Part shown: positions 14,465 to 22,584 of the stretch, in pieces
How positions within the stretch are numbered: the stretch's first letter is position 1
Layout: every line of letters starts with the position of its first letter
NCBI GenBank assembly: GCA_937863385.1
Contig: CALMBW010000019.1
Location: 124,001 to 188,000, forward strand
Direction: 5' to 3'
DNA: 64,000 nt
From: an uncultured Actinomycetes bacterium
Lineage (GTDB): Bacteria > Actinomycetota > CADDZG01 > WHSQ01
Notes under the pieces: model-generated
Database searches by the model: none
Seen by the model: the letters and a program-made list of their open reading frames with translations, nothing else
What the model was told of the DNA's origin: nothing
Made by a program: the position numbers and the translations under genes

Positions 14465-14812
14465 TCAGGCAGGGATCAGTCTGCGACCCGATCGGGACCG
14501 CCACAGGGCTGCGCCCGCAGCGCCCGCTATCGCTACCGCCACCCCGGCATAGGTCTTCTTATTGCGCGCCAGGTGGGTTCGGACGGCAGCAACCCGGGTC
14601 TCGGGATCCGCGATCGCGTAGAGGGCAGGCAACAGATCTTGAGCCGGCTCGGAGTGGACGCCACGGAGCGAAGAAAGCGACCGGCCCAACTCTTGGTACC
14701 GGGAAACTTCCTTCTTGCAAGGCTCGCAACGGGCTAGGTGGCGGCGGACGGCAAGCGAGTCTTCGCTGGTCACGTAGCTGGGGAGCATCTCCTGGATCTC
14801 TTCACACCTCAT
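14465..14812 (-). CDS. Membrane-anchored zinc-finger anti-sigma factor
   Basis: 115 residues. The N-terminal zinc anti-sigma motif is H24-x3-C28-x2-C31 (HLARCEPC) with Cys3 as a further possible ligand. A single transmembrane helix (~91-107, YAGVAVAIAGAAGAALW) is followed by a short basic tail. It overlaps the end of the ECF sigma gene by 11 bases, so the two are coupled and the product probably sequesters that sigma factor at the membrane. The small extracytoplasmic part makes the signal unclear. A 92-base gap separates its stop from tRNA-Trp. Confidence 0.85.
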   Translation of the reverse strand: MRCEEIQEMLPSYVTSEDSLAVRRHLARCEPCKKEVSRYQELGRSLSSLRGVHSEPAQDLLPALYAIADPETRVAAVRTHLARNKKTYAGVAVAIAGAAGAALWRSRSGRRLIPA

Positions 14813-15419
14813 CTCGCACTCCTCGGTCGGGATCGCCGTAAACGATCTCTTTCAACTTCTTGCGAGCCCGATGGATCCGAACCTTTGCGTTCGTCTCGGA
14901 ACAATCAAGCTGCTTGGCGATCTCTTCGATCGTCAGGCCGTAAACGTCCTTAAGGACCAAGGCTGCCCGGTAACTCTCCGGCAACAACGCTAGCGCTTGC
15001 TCCACCTCTTGCACTTCAAGCCGAGCACCTGCGGCCGACTCGGTCGAAGCTGCGGACGGGATCTGTGCCAGCATCTCGTCGTCGGTCCTTGCTTCGTGCT
15101 TGGTTCTCCTGGTGCGCGACCTGTGCTTGCTGATCGCAGCGTTGGTCGCCACCCGATACAACCAAGTCGTGAACATCGCGTCGCCTCGGAATCCCTTGAG
15201 CCCCCGCCATGCCTTCAGGAACGCGTCCTGGGTCGCTTCGGAAGCATCATCAGGATCACCAAGGATCCTCAAACACAGCGAGTAAACGTCCCGGTAGGTC
15301 AGATCGACGAGTTCTTTCCACGCCGCTTGATCGCCTGAACGACAACGATCCACGAGCTGCGGGGACACGAGTCCCTCGTCCTGCTCTGCCGGGCTCTTCT
15401 TGGGACGCCACACCATCAC
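14802..15419 (-). CDS. ECF-type RNA polymerase sigma factor
   Basis: 205 residues. Sigma region 2 is at about 23-95 (YRDVYSLCLRILGDPDDASEATQDAFLKAWRGL, FTTWLYRVATNAAISKHR) and region 4 at about 140-195 (ALLPESYRAALVLKDVYGLTIEEIAKQL, KVRIHRARKKLKEIV). There is no region 3, as usual for ECF factors. The start is GTG 15419 or the adjacent ATG 15416; no strong ribosome-binding site separates them. Its regulon is unknown; co-regulation with the downstream anti-sigma factor is expected. Confidence 0.92.
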   Translation of the reverse strand: MMVWRPKKSPAEQDEGLVSPQLVDRCRSGDQAAWKELVDLTYRDVYSLCLRILGDPDDASEATQDAFLKAWRGLKGFRGDAMFTTWLYRVATNAAISKHRSRTRRTKHEARTDDEMLAQIPSAASTESAAGARLEVQEVEQALALLPESYRAALVLKDVYGLTIEEIAKQLDCSETNAKVRIHRARKKLKEIVYGDPDRGVRDEV

Positions 15420-15425
15420 TCCAGG

Positions 15426-16139
15426 TTACAGAGCCTCGTGGTCCCAGGCCGCTTGGCCCCAGCACACGACCGTTTCACCTGCACTCACCGAGAAAGACGC
15501 CGAACCTGAAGACTGAGACACCCTGCCCACCAACTCGGCCCCCGTACGAGCAGCGGGGCCGAAGCCGACGTGGGCTGCGACCAGCCGGCTCCCAGAGCTG
15601 CGTCTGATCATCTGCAGCACCCAGGAGGCCGGCAGGCCCGGCGGTACAACGGTGCCATCGAGCCCAGCGGCAGAAGCGAACCTCTCGTTGTAGTAGGCCG
15701 GGTTCAGATCCCAGGTTGCAGCGGCGAATGCGATCGAGCGCCCTGCATCGGCAGTTATCCGTTCGCCCAGAATAGGTCCTGGCTCGACGGTAGCCTCAAG
15801 TCCGTCGGCGAAACCCAGACGTATCTCCACTGTGGGCTCGGCACCACCTGCCGCCGTGCAAACCGATGTTGCTGCGCTTGCGTCGATCGACGCAAGCGAC
15901 CCGCTGAGCTTGTCTCCAGCGGCAACCTGTGCGTTCCATCTCACCGATAGAGTCGCAAGACGCAGGCGCGCTCTTTGATCCTTGAGCTCGGGGTGGGTCA
16001 GTGCGCGGTAGAGCGTCGGCACTACCGCGTATGCGAAGACGAAGCCCGGCGGGACCTCACCAGATTCGGTGATGGCCAGCGCACTTCGGAATTCCCGCAG
16101 CTTCTCTCGGCAAAGCTCATACTCCCAGGCGACGCTCAA
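15426..16139 (-). CDS. Probable hotdog-fold (MaoC/FAS1-like) dehydratase
   Basis: 237 residues. The segment FAAATWDLNPAYYNERFASAAGLDGTVVPPGLPASWVLQMI near 133-173 has the shape of the MaoC hydratase motif (A-x-x-[ST]-x-D-x-N-P ... G-x-x-x-P-G). The usual catalytic His after NP is replaced by Tyr (NPAYYNE), so activity is uncertain. The N-terminal half has the FVFAYAVVPTLYRAL segment of double-hotdog dehydratases. In many actinobacteria hotdog dehydratase genes lie just upstream of tRNA-Trp and secE; that context supports the call. It is followed closely by the ECF sigma gene. Confidence 0.6.
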   Translation of the reverse strand: MSVAWEYELCREKLREFRSALAITESGEVPPGFVFAYAVVPTLYRALTHPELKDQRARLRLATLSVRWNAQVAAGDKLSGSLASIDASAATSVCTAAGGAEPTVEIRLGFADGLEATVEPGPILGERITADAGRSIAFAAATWDLNPAYYNERFASAAGLDGTVVPPGLPASWVLQMIRRSSGSRLVAAHVGFGPAARTGAELVGRVSQSSGSASFSVSAGETVVCWGQAAWDHEAL

Positions 16140-16143
16140 GCGA

Positions 16144-16596
16144 TCAAAGGTCCGTGAACATCGACTCTAGACGTGAGAGAAGCTGCGCTTTATCCAGCTC
16201 TTCCTCGGTCTTGCCCTTCAGGTCTGCCTTCGGCGTGTCCAGCATGTGCTGCACCGTGCGAAGCATCTCGTCTGCCGCGAAAGGTTTCGTCAGATAGCGA
16301 TCCGCGCCGAGCTTGTAGCCCTTGACGATGTCACCTTCAGAAGTCTTAGCAGACAGGATCAATATCTTGATCTCTTCGCGCAGGTTCCGTTCGCGCATCT
16401 CTCTCAGCAGGGAGTAGCCATCAAGCGTCGGCATGATCACATCCAGGATCAACAGGTCTGGAGGCTGCTTGAGGATCATCCCAAGAGCTACGGAGCCATC
16501 GGGTGCTACCTGTACCGAGTGTCCCTGATCGATCAGGAGTGCACTGAGCAAGTGACGCATGTCCGCACTGTCGTCGGCAACGAGTATCCGGGCCAT
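16144..16596 (-). CDS. Stand-alone response regulator receiver (first copy)
   Basis: 150 residues. Receiver fold with acidic pair D8/D9, phospho-acceptor Asp52 (LILDVIMP), Ser83 and Lys104 (LTKPF). No DNA-binding or enzymatic output domain; the last ~35 residues form a helical tail (EEELDKAQLLSRLESMFTDL). The tail resembles that of the receiver at 16678, so the two are paralogues. No histidine kinase is adjacent. Such receivers usually act through protein partners. Confidence 0.9.
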   Translation of the reverse strand: MARILVADDSADMRHLLSALLIDQGHSVQVAPDGSVALGMILKQPPDLLILDVIMPTLDGYSLLREMRERNLREEIKILILSAKTSEGDIVKGYKLGADRYLTKPFAADEMLRTVQHMLDTPKADLKGKTEEELDKAQLLSRLESMFTDL

Positions 16597-16677
16597 CTCG
16601 CCACCTCCCCTGGTCAGCCCTACTAACGAGCAACGGTTCAGCCCCCGCCGATCGGAGGCTGCCCTCGTAACTCGATG

Positions 16678-17139
16678 TTAGACGAGGCCCGGGTCTTGGA
16701 ACACGGTCTCGAGCTGAGCCAGCAACAGCGCCTTGTCACGCTCCCGCTGGCGCCGCTGAGCAAGCTGTTCGGGCGAGGACGAAAGGAGTTCGGAGATGGC
16801 AGCTACGAACTCGTCGTGATCGAAGGGCTTGGTGAGATACATGTCGGCCCCGTGCTCGAATCCCTCGACCCTCTCGGACTCAGCGTTCCGAGCCGTCAGC
16901 ACGAGCACTCGAACCCCGGAGCTGCCGCTTCGCGAACGCAAGGCATCCAAGACAGCGAAGCCATCGAGTTCGGGCATCATGAGATCGAGGACCAACACGT
17001 CGGGGGGATCGGCAAGGACCGCTTCAAGAGCGCTACGCCCGTCCTTGGCGGCCATGACCTCATGGCCCTCATCCACGATCGATCTAGTAAGGATGCTCCG
17101 TACGTCTGGATCGTCTTCCGCGATATAGATGCGTGCCAT
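16678..17139 (-). CDS. Stand-alone response regulator receiver (second copy)
   Basis: 153 residues. Acidic residues E8/D9/D10, phospho-acceptor Asp52 (LVLDLMMP), Thr82 and Lys104 (LTKPF). The tail RDKALLLAQLETVFQDPGLV aligns with the tail of the neighbouring receiver. The two genes are 81 bases apart on one strand, but no overlap or shared ribosome-binding site indicates coupling. The kinase partner is not in this region. Confidence 0.9.
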   Translation of the reverse strand: MARIYIAEDDPDVRSILTRSIVDEGHEVMAAKDGRSALEAVLADPPDVLVLDLMMPELDGFAVLDALRSRSGSSGVRVLVLTARNAESERVEGFEHGADMYLTKPFDHDEFVAAISELLSSSPEQLAQRRQRERDKALLLAQLETVFQDPGLV

Positions 17140-17246
17140 GATCTCCCACCTCGTTGGAGGGCAGCGCCGCTGCGGCCAGTCGCCCCTCTGCTTGGAACAT
17201 CGGCCGGCAGAGCCGGTTCCTTGAGACCAGCAGGTACGCTTGGTCC

Positions 17247-17660
17247 ATGGTTGATTCTCGACTTCCTCGTTTCTCGCAAGCGATGCAAGCCATCGTGCTT
17301 GCAGTCGCCTTCCTGGTCGATGCTCGCTTCGTTGTGCCCGCCCTCGCGCTGGTTCTCGGGGCTTCGGTGCTCGGTGGTCCTCGGTTCAACCTGTGGGCAT
17401 ATCTATACCGAGCGCTCCCTATCCCAGCGGGGGAACCCGAGCCTGCAGCGCCTCCTCGCTTCGCTCAGATGATCGGAACCGTCTTTCTGGTCTTGGGCAC
17501 GATCGGTCTCTACCTCTTCGAGACAGAGACAACCATGTGGTGGGTCTTGGGCTGGGGCCCTGCCTTGGCAGTCGCCGCGCTTTCGGCGATCGCAGCGATC
17601 ACATCGTTCTGTCTCGGGTGCGAGATCTACCTGCTGCTGCACCGGACCCGCCAGACTTAG
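17247..17660 (+). CDS. DUF4395 family membrane protein
   Basis: The ATG at 17247 (MVDSRLPRFSQ) is preferred over a longer reading from 17154 because the family begins at this D-x-R-x-x-R segment. 137 residues with about four transmembrane helices and the family features PRFAQMIGTVFL and, near the C-terminus, SFCLGCEIYLLL. The Cys pair in CLGC is typical of DUF4395. These proteins often neighbour thioredoxin-like or sulfur-transfer genes, as here. The role is uncertain. Confidence 0.85.
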   Translation: MVDSRLPRFSQAMQAIVLAVAFLVDARFVVPALALVLGASVLGGPRFNLWAYLYRALPIPAGEPEPAAPPRFAQMIGTVFLVLGTIGLYLFETETTMWWVLGWGPALAVAALSAIAAITSFCLGCEIYLLLHRTRQT

Positions 17661-17663
17661 CCT

Positions 17664-18071
17664 GTGGGTGATCGTTTAGCGATCCTTGGGATCGTTTGCG
17701 CTGTCGCGCTATCGCTCTACGGACTGTTGCTCCTGTACCGGAGGCGATGGACCGAGGCCCCTGAAAGGCTCGCCGTAGACCGCCTTGGTCTGGAGCTGAT
17801 GGAGGGATGCTGTGCCTTCGTGCTCTTCTCGTCTCCATCGTGCCGGCCATGCAAGGCAGCACTGGCCGTCGTGCGATCTGTGGTCTCAAAGACACGCGGT
17901 GTGACGGAGATCGTCCAGATCGACGCCACCGAGCAACCGGACCTAGCCCATGAGTACGGGGTGCGGACCATCCCGACGGTCTTTCTGATCACGGCATCGG
18001 GTCACGTCGTCCACCGATGGCGTTCGGTTCCGGAGCACGCCGAGGCCGAAGCGGCCCTCATGTCGATCTGA
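17664..18071 (+). CDS. Membrane-anchored thioredoxin-like protein
   Basis: The GTG at 17664 is 3 bases after the DUF4395 stop. 135 residues: an N-terminal membrane helix (~6-25), then a thioredoxin fold with redox motif C60-R-P-C63 (SSPSCRPCK) and the cis-Pro loop VRTIPTVFLI. With DUF4395 it probably forms a small membrane redox pair facing either side of the membrane. The partner protein is unknown. Confidence 0.85.
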   Translation: MGDRLAILGIVCAVALSLYGLLLLYRRRWTEAPERLAVDRLGLELMEGCCAFVLFSSPSCRPCKAALAVVRSVVSKTRGVTEIVQIDATEQPDLAHEYGVRTIPTVFLITASGHVVHRWRSVPEHAEAEAALMSI

Positions 18072-18130
18072 CGCCCAGCGACGGACGCGACGTTAGGGGC
18101 CCTTAGTGCAGGTACCGGGATCCTCGGCCT

Positions 18131-18406
18131 TTAGCCTCCGGCAACCGCGGGGATGATGGAGACCTTCGACCCTTCGGGTACAGAAGTCTCGATCCCATCG
18201 AGGAATCGAACATCTTCATCGTCGACGTAGACGTTCAAGAACCGGCGCAGGGCACCACTCTCGTCAAGGAGACGGGCCCCCATGCCGGGATGCTGAGACT
18301 CAAGAAGCGCCACAACCTCGCGCACCGTGGTGGCTTCGATCGAGACCTCAGCAGCGCCATCGGTCAACGAACGTAGCTGGGCTGGGACCTTCACGGTCAC
18401 TGCCAT
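18131..18406 (-). CDS. cysO: CysO-like MoaD/ThiS-family sulfur carrier
   Basis: 91 residues with the beta-grasp fold and the diglycine end PAVAGG; the C-terminal Gly carries a thiocarboxylate sulfur when activated by an E1-like enzyme. The segment RFLNVYVDDEDVRF and the ending IIPAVAGG closely resemble mycobacterial CysO as I remember it, which donates sulfur to the PLP enzyme CysM. Here the partner gene overlaps by 10 bases and encodes a threonine-synthase-like PLP enzyme, not CysM. The pair lies behind a SAM riboswitch, suggesting a methionine-related sulfur transfer (inference). No E1-like activating enzyme is in the window. Confidence 0.85.
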   Translation of the reverse strand: MAVTVKVPAQLRSLTDGAAEVSIEATTVREVVALLESQHPGMGARLLDESGALRRFLNVYVDDEDVRFLDGIETSVPEGSKVSIIPAVAGG

Positions 18407-19617
18407 GACAACACCTCCGCTAGAGCTTCCACCTGTGGCTTGATGATGTGAGTTGGGGACTCCCCCCTGGTCACTTCCAGAGTCTTGAGACCGATCCCCG
18501 TGATCAGCACCACGGTCTCTTCGCCGGGAAGGATCGCACCGGACCGTACGAGGCGCTCGAGCCCGGAGATGGCAACTCCACCCGCCGTTTCCGTAAAGAT
18601 GCCCTCCGTCCGAGCCAAGAGCTCGATGCCCGAAACGACTTCCTCTTCAGGCACGTTCGCTATGGAGCCTGAAGAGCCACGGACCTCCTGCAAAGCGTAG
18701 TAACCGTCTGCAGGATCACCGATCGCGAGCGAGCGAGCGATGGTTGCCGGCTTGACGGGCCTAACGTCCTCAACCCCGGCCACGAAGGCCTCTGCGACGG
18801 GAGCACACCCGGCCGCTTGGGCACCCGCGATCTTGACGGGCTTGTTCTCGATCAGGCCTGCTTGTTCGAACTCCCTGAATCCCTTGGCGACTTTCGTTAG
18901 CAATGACCCCGAGGCGATGGGAACAACGACGGCATCGGGCGAACGCCATCCCAACTGCTGGGCGATCTCGAAAGCGATCGTCTTCGATCCCTCCGCGTAG
19001 AACGGACGCATGTTCACGTTCACGAATGCCCACGGCTTCGAGCCTGCAAGTTCTGCACAAAGCCGGTTCACATCGTCATACGAACCCTCGACGCCGATGA
19101 CTTCACCGCCATAGATCGTCGTTGCTGCGATCTTTCCGCGCTCCAGATCGGCCGGGATGAACACGATGCTCTTCATTCCAGCGGCTGCCGCATGAGCGGC
19201 AACGGCATTGGCTAGATTGCCGGTGGAGGCGCAAGCGGCTACCTCGTATCCGAAGTGACGAGCCATCGAGAGGGCCACGGACACGACCCGGTCCTTGAAC
19301 GAATGTGTGGGGTTGGGGGCGTCACTCTTCAACCAGAGCTTGCGAAGACCGATCTCTGCTGCCAAGCGAGGGGCCGCTATCAAGCGAGTCCCCCCTGCTC
19401 CGATGTCAACACGCTCATCGGGGGCGGGCAGGAACGCGGCGAAGCGCCACATGGATGTGTCTCCTCGATCCAGCTCAGCGCGAGTCACATCCGCCGCGAT
19501 CGCTTCGGCGTCATAGATCACCTCGAGGGGCCCGAAACACAGCTCGCAGACGTGCTGGGGCGAAACGAGATACTCGTTCCCGCACTCCCTGCATCGCAGA
19601 CCCGCCACGTACTTCAT
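18397..19617 (-). CDS. thrC: Threonine synthase-like PLP enzyme under SAM control
   Basis: The ATG at 19617 follows GAAGGAGCG and gives 406 residues; longer readings enter the riboswitch terminator and are rejected. An N-terminal zinc ribbon has C9, C12, C24 and C27. The PLP lysine is Lys108 in PTHSFKDR, and the fold-type II phosphate-binding and GxASTGN segments (CASTGNLANAV) are present. Threonine synthase converts O-phosphohomoserine to threonine. The SAM riboswitch upstream and the overlapping CysO-like gene instead suggest that this copy may use the same substrate with carrier-bound sulfur to form homocysteine. Family secure, specific reaction uncertain. Confidence 0.88.
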   Translation of the reverse strand: MKYVAGLRCRECGNEYLVSPQHVCELCFGPLEVIYDAEAIAADVTRAELDRGDTSMWRFAAFLPAPDERVDIGAGGTRLIAAPRLAAEIGLRKLWLKSDAPNPTHSFKDRVVSVALSMARHFGYEVAACASTGNLANAVAAHAAAAGMKSIVFIPADLERGKIAATTIYGGEVIGVEGSYDDVNRLCAELAGSKPWAFVNVNMRPFYAEGSKTIAFEIAQQLGWRSPDAVVVPIASGSLLTKVAKGFREFEQAGLIENKPVKIAGAQAAGCAPVAEAFVAGVEDVRPVKPATIARSLAIGDPADGYYALQEVRGSSGSIANVPEEEVVSGIELLARTEGIFTETAGGVAISGLERLVRSGAILPGEETVVLITGIGLKTLEVTRGESPTHIIKPQVEALAEVLSWQ

Positions 19618-19655
19618 CGCCGCTCCTTCGTCGTTCGGTGGGCTCTCCTCGAAGA

Positions 19656-19690
19656 CGAGAAAAGCCCCCTTCCCGGACGGGAAAGAGGCT
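19656..19690 (-). terminator. Riboswitch expression-platform terminator
   Basis: On the minus strand, 13-base arms (19663-19675 and 19678-19690, two wobble pairs, tight GTCC loop) are followed by TTTTCTCGTC. It lies between the SAM aptamer and the start codon at 19617, as expected for SAM-dependent premature termination. Confidence 0.8.
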
Positions 19691-19700
19691 CCGGCGCTGG

Positions 19701-19806
19701 ATCTCTTTCGGCTCATCCGTCCGGGTTTCGCACCTTCCCGGAAGCATCGACGCTCCGAGTGGTTGCGGCGGGATCAACGGGCCGGTCCCTCCCCCGCTCT
19801 AGATGA
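19701..19806 (-). ncRNA. SAM riboswitch (SAM-I / S-box)
   Basis: Minus-strand sequence matches the S-box core in order: AGGGACCGGCCCGTTGA (19774-19790), GCAACC (19761-19766), GGTGCGAA (around 19727-19734) and the closing GAAAGAGAT (19701-19709). The 3' AGAT can pair with ATCT at 19801-19804 to close P1, though this stem looks short. A terminator hairpin follows. It probably turns off the threonine-synthase-like and CysO-like genes when S-adenosylmethionine is high. Confidence 0.85.
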
Positions 19807-19818
19807 GCACTAGCGATA

Positions 19819-21069
19819 CTAGCTGTTAGAGGAGTCTTCCGGTGTCACAGACGGCGGTTCGGGCAGGTCCGGCCGCCGGTCGAAGTCTGCCTTGCGGCCG
19901 CGTGTATACGGGGTGGGTTGGTCTCCGAGGACCCGCGTGATCCACAGGTGGCCGATCAAGAGCTTGGTCACGGCCACGGCGGGAACGCCAAGGAAAACCC
20001 CCCAGAAACCGGCCAGCGCACCACCAGCCAACAGGGCCAGCATCACCGTCGCGGGATGCAGTTGAACGGTGCGCCGCATGATGTTCGGGCTGATCACATG
20101 ATTGTCGAGCTGCTGCACGACAAGTTCGACGATCGCCGCTTGAACGCCCAAACCGACTCCACCGCTAACGGTTCCGACAAGGAATCCAAGGCCTCCACCA
20201 ATGAACGGACCCACGAGAGGGACCAGGTTGAAGAAGCCTGCGATCGCACCGATCATCAGCCAGAACGGAAGGCCGATGATCCTGAAACCGATCGCCGACG
20301 CTACTCCCACGAACAGAGCTACGAGCAGTTGCCCCCGGAGGAATCCGGCGAAGGTGCGGTGGATCTTCGCTCCGAGGTCGCTCATCTCGTCACGATGGGT
20401 TTCGGGAATGAGATTGAGCAGATCTCGCTTCAGCTGCGGCAGATCGATCAGTACGTACAGAGCGATCAAAGGTGCCAGTACGAAAACAAGGATGATCTCA
20501 AGAAGGCTTCGCCCGATCTCGGTGAAGTTCCCAAAGTGGTCGATGAATGAGTCACGAAGTTCCTTCGACACCTCGTCGCATCTCTGTTCGGAGGGAGCGT
20601 TCTCGGACGACAGCAGACAATCGACGGTCGTGGTGTCGATCTCGATATCGAAACGATCTTCGAGGCTAGCTGCTGCATCGTCGATGAATGTCACCGTCTT
20701 GTCTCTGAATTCGGGCCACTGATCCGAGAAGATCTCGACCTGTCTTGCCACGTAAGGGATCGTCAGCATCAAGAACAGAGTCACGCTCCCGATCATCACG
20801 ATGTACGCGAGGAAAGTGCCTACCGAGCGGGGAACCCCCCGTTCCTCGAGGCGCGTGATCAGAGGGTTCAGCAAGAAGATGATCAGGATCGCTAATCCGA
20901 TCGGGGCGAAGATCACACGGATGTACAGCAGCCCCTTGAACGCGACGAAAAGGACGAGCAAGACTCCGAGGATCGACCAGGCCGCAACGCCCGCACGGCG
21001 CAACCGTTCGGAGATCGGAAGTCGAGGAGGAAGTGGCATCGACACGGCCTGAGTATCCCCGAAAACCAT
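19819..21069 (-). CDS. AI-2E family transporter (PerM-type)
   Basis: About 416 residues from ATG 21069; an ATG at 21114 would add 15 residues that overlap the otsA upstream region. Seven to eight membrane segments are visible, with the family's large soluble loop in the middle and conserved C-terminal segments (AGFFNLVPLVGPFIGGG, QQLDNHVISPNIM). The family includes a proposed AI-2 exporter and Na+/H+ antiporters; substrate is not predictable. A Ser/Pro-rich acidic tail follows the last helix. A second member begins outside the right edge of the window. Confidence 0.88.
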   Translation of the reverse strand: MVFGDTQAVSMPLPPRLPISERLRRAGVAAWSILGVLLVLFVAFKGLLYIRVIFAPIGLAILIIFLLNPLITRLEERGVPRSVGTFLAYIVMIGSVTLFLMLTIPYVARQVEIFSDQWPEFRDKTVTFIDDAAASLEDRFDIEIDTTTVDCLLSSENAPSEQRCDEVSKELRDSFIDHFGNFTEIGRSLLEIILVFVLAPLIALYVLIDLPQLKRDLLNLIPETHRDEMSDLGAKIHRTFAGFLRGQLLVALFVGVASAIGFRIIGLPFWLMIGAIAGFFNLVPLVGPFIGGGLGFLVGTVSGGVGLGVQAAIVELVVQQLDNHVISPNIMRRTVQLHPATVMLALLAGGALAGFWGVFLGVPAVAVTKLLIGHLWITRVLGDQPTPYTRGRKADFDRRPDLPEPPSVTPEDSSNS

Positions 21070-21120
21070 CGGGCCAACCCGTCTCCCAGCTTGAGCCCGT
21101 GAGTGTGGAACCATAAAGAC

Positions 21121-22584
21121 ATGGATGAAGGCACAGGCGTTGTCATCGCGTCGAATCGCGGCCCCGTGTCATTCGTTAAGGGCCCGGATGGCTTCTCCAC
21201 CACACGCGGCGCTGGAGGGCTAGCCGGAGCCCTGGACCCCGTGGCCCGGCAACTTGGTCACGATGCCGTTTGGATCTCGGCAACCACCTCTGACGACGAC
21301 AGGGACGCGCTGCACGCTGGTCTTTGCGACGGCCTCGAGCGAGAGCTCGGTTACGCCGTCTACATGCTCGACATCGACAAGGAGACGTACAAGAAGTACT
21401 ACGACACGGTCAGCAACCGCATGTTGTGGTTCGCCAATCACTGTCTCTGGGATGAGCTGGGCATCGATGGCTTCGGCGAAGAAGAGATCGCAGCCTGGGA
21501 CGCCGCATACGAACAGGTCAACCGACGTTTCGCTGCGGCCGTCAGCGAGGTCGCTAGCCCCGGCGGTCTTGTCCTGTTCCAGGACTACCATCTGTACACC
21601 GCGCCCGGCCATCTCAGAAGCATCCGGCCGGACCAAGTGATCTTCCATTTCACACATTCCTCGTTCTGCAGTGTCGAGGGCCTCGATAGATTGCCAAAAC
21701 CACTTCCCAAGAGAGTCATCGAAGGGATGCTTGGGGCCGATTTGCTCGGTTTCCACGTCGCCCAATGGGTACACGGATTCCTCGACTGCGCCGAGCGGAT
21801 CGGAGCTCGGGTCGATAGGGCGCGAGGGCGCGTTGATCACGGCGATCGCACTACCTGGGTTAGGGAGTACCCCATCCAAGTGGATGCCGGTTTCCTGCGA
21901 CAGAGGTCGAGGCAAGTCCACGCGACCGAGTGGGCGAACAGGTTCCTGGATAGGACCCGGAAAGGCCCTCTACTCGTGCGCGCCGATCGCTCTGAGCCAT
22001 CCAAGAACATCGTCCGCGGGTTCGAGGCCTTCGGGATGCTGCTGGATCGGCGACCCGATATAGCGAAGGACGCTCGCTTCGTAGCCTGTGTGTACCCATC
22101 CCGGCAGTCGATGCCCGAGTACCAGCGATACACCCGAAGCATCAAGGAGGCTGTCGCTTCGGTAGTGGCCAGACACCCGGGGTCGATCGAACTCTTCATG
22201 GAAGACGACTTCGATCGAACCCTTGGAGCACTTCGGGTATATGACGTTCTGCTGGTGAATCCGATCATGGATGGGATGAACCTCGTGGCCAAGGAGGGCC
22301 CCATCGTCAATGAGCGCGATGGACTCCTCGTGCTCTCAACCGGAGCCGGCTCGTTCGAGGAGATGGGTGACGCGTCGATACAGATCGAGGATCCACTGGA
22401 CGTAACTGCCACTGCAGCTGCCCTAGAGCGGGCTCTTGATATGGAAGCTGACGAGAGGTCGAAGCGAGCCGAAGCTCTTCGAAGAAGTGCCCAGGCAAGA
22501 GAACCCGCGTGGTGGATCGACACTCAGCTGGCCGACCTCGAAGCCATCGCAGCGGGCGATGAGCCGCTGACGCCCCCTTGCTAG
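21121..22584 (+). CDS. otsA: Trehalose-6-phosphate synthase
   Basis: 487 residues from ATG 21121. A GT20 glycosyltransferase makes trehalose-6-phosphate from UDP-glucose (or ADP/GDP-glucose) and glucose-6-phosphate. The start VVIASNRGPVSF, the segment WFANHCLWDELG, the QDYHLYTAP and FTHSSFCS substrate-binding parts and the C-terminal DRSEPSKNI and NPIMDGMNLVAKEGP nucleotide-sugar motifs are present. The partner phosphatase gene otsB is convergent and the two stop codons abut (22584/22585). Trehalose is a common actinobacterial compatible solute. Confidence 0.93.
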   Translation: MDEGTGVVIASNRGPVSFVKGPDGFSTTRGAGGLAGALDPVARQLGHDAVWISATTSDDDRDALHAGLCDGLERELGYAVYMLDIDKETYKKYYDTVSNRMLWFANHCLWDELGIDGFGEEEIAAWDAAYEQVNRRFAAAVSEVASPGGLVLFQDYHLYTAPGHLRSIRPDQVIFHFTHSSFCSVEGLDRLPKPLPKRVIEGMLGADLLGFHVAQWVHGFLDCAERIGARVDRARGRVDHGDRTTWVREYPIQVDAGFLRQRSRQVHATEWANRFLDRTRKGPLLVRADRSEPSKNIVRGFEAFGMLLDRRPDIAKDARFVACVYPSRQSMPEYQRYTRSIKEAVASVVARHPGSIELFMEDDFDRTLGALRVYDVLLVNPIMDGMNLVAKEGPIVNERDGLLVLSTGAGSFEEMGDASIQIEDPLDVTATAAALERALDMEADERSKRAEALRRSAQAREPAWWIDTQLADLEAIAAGDEPLTPPC

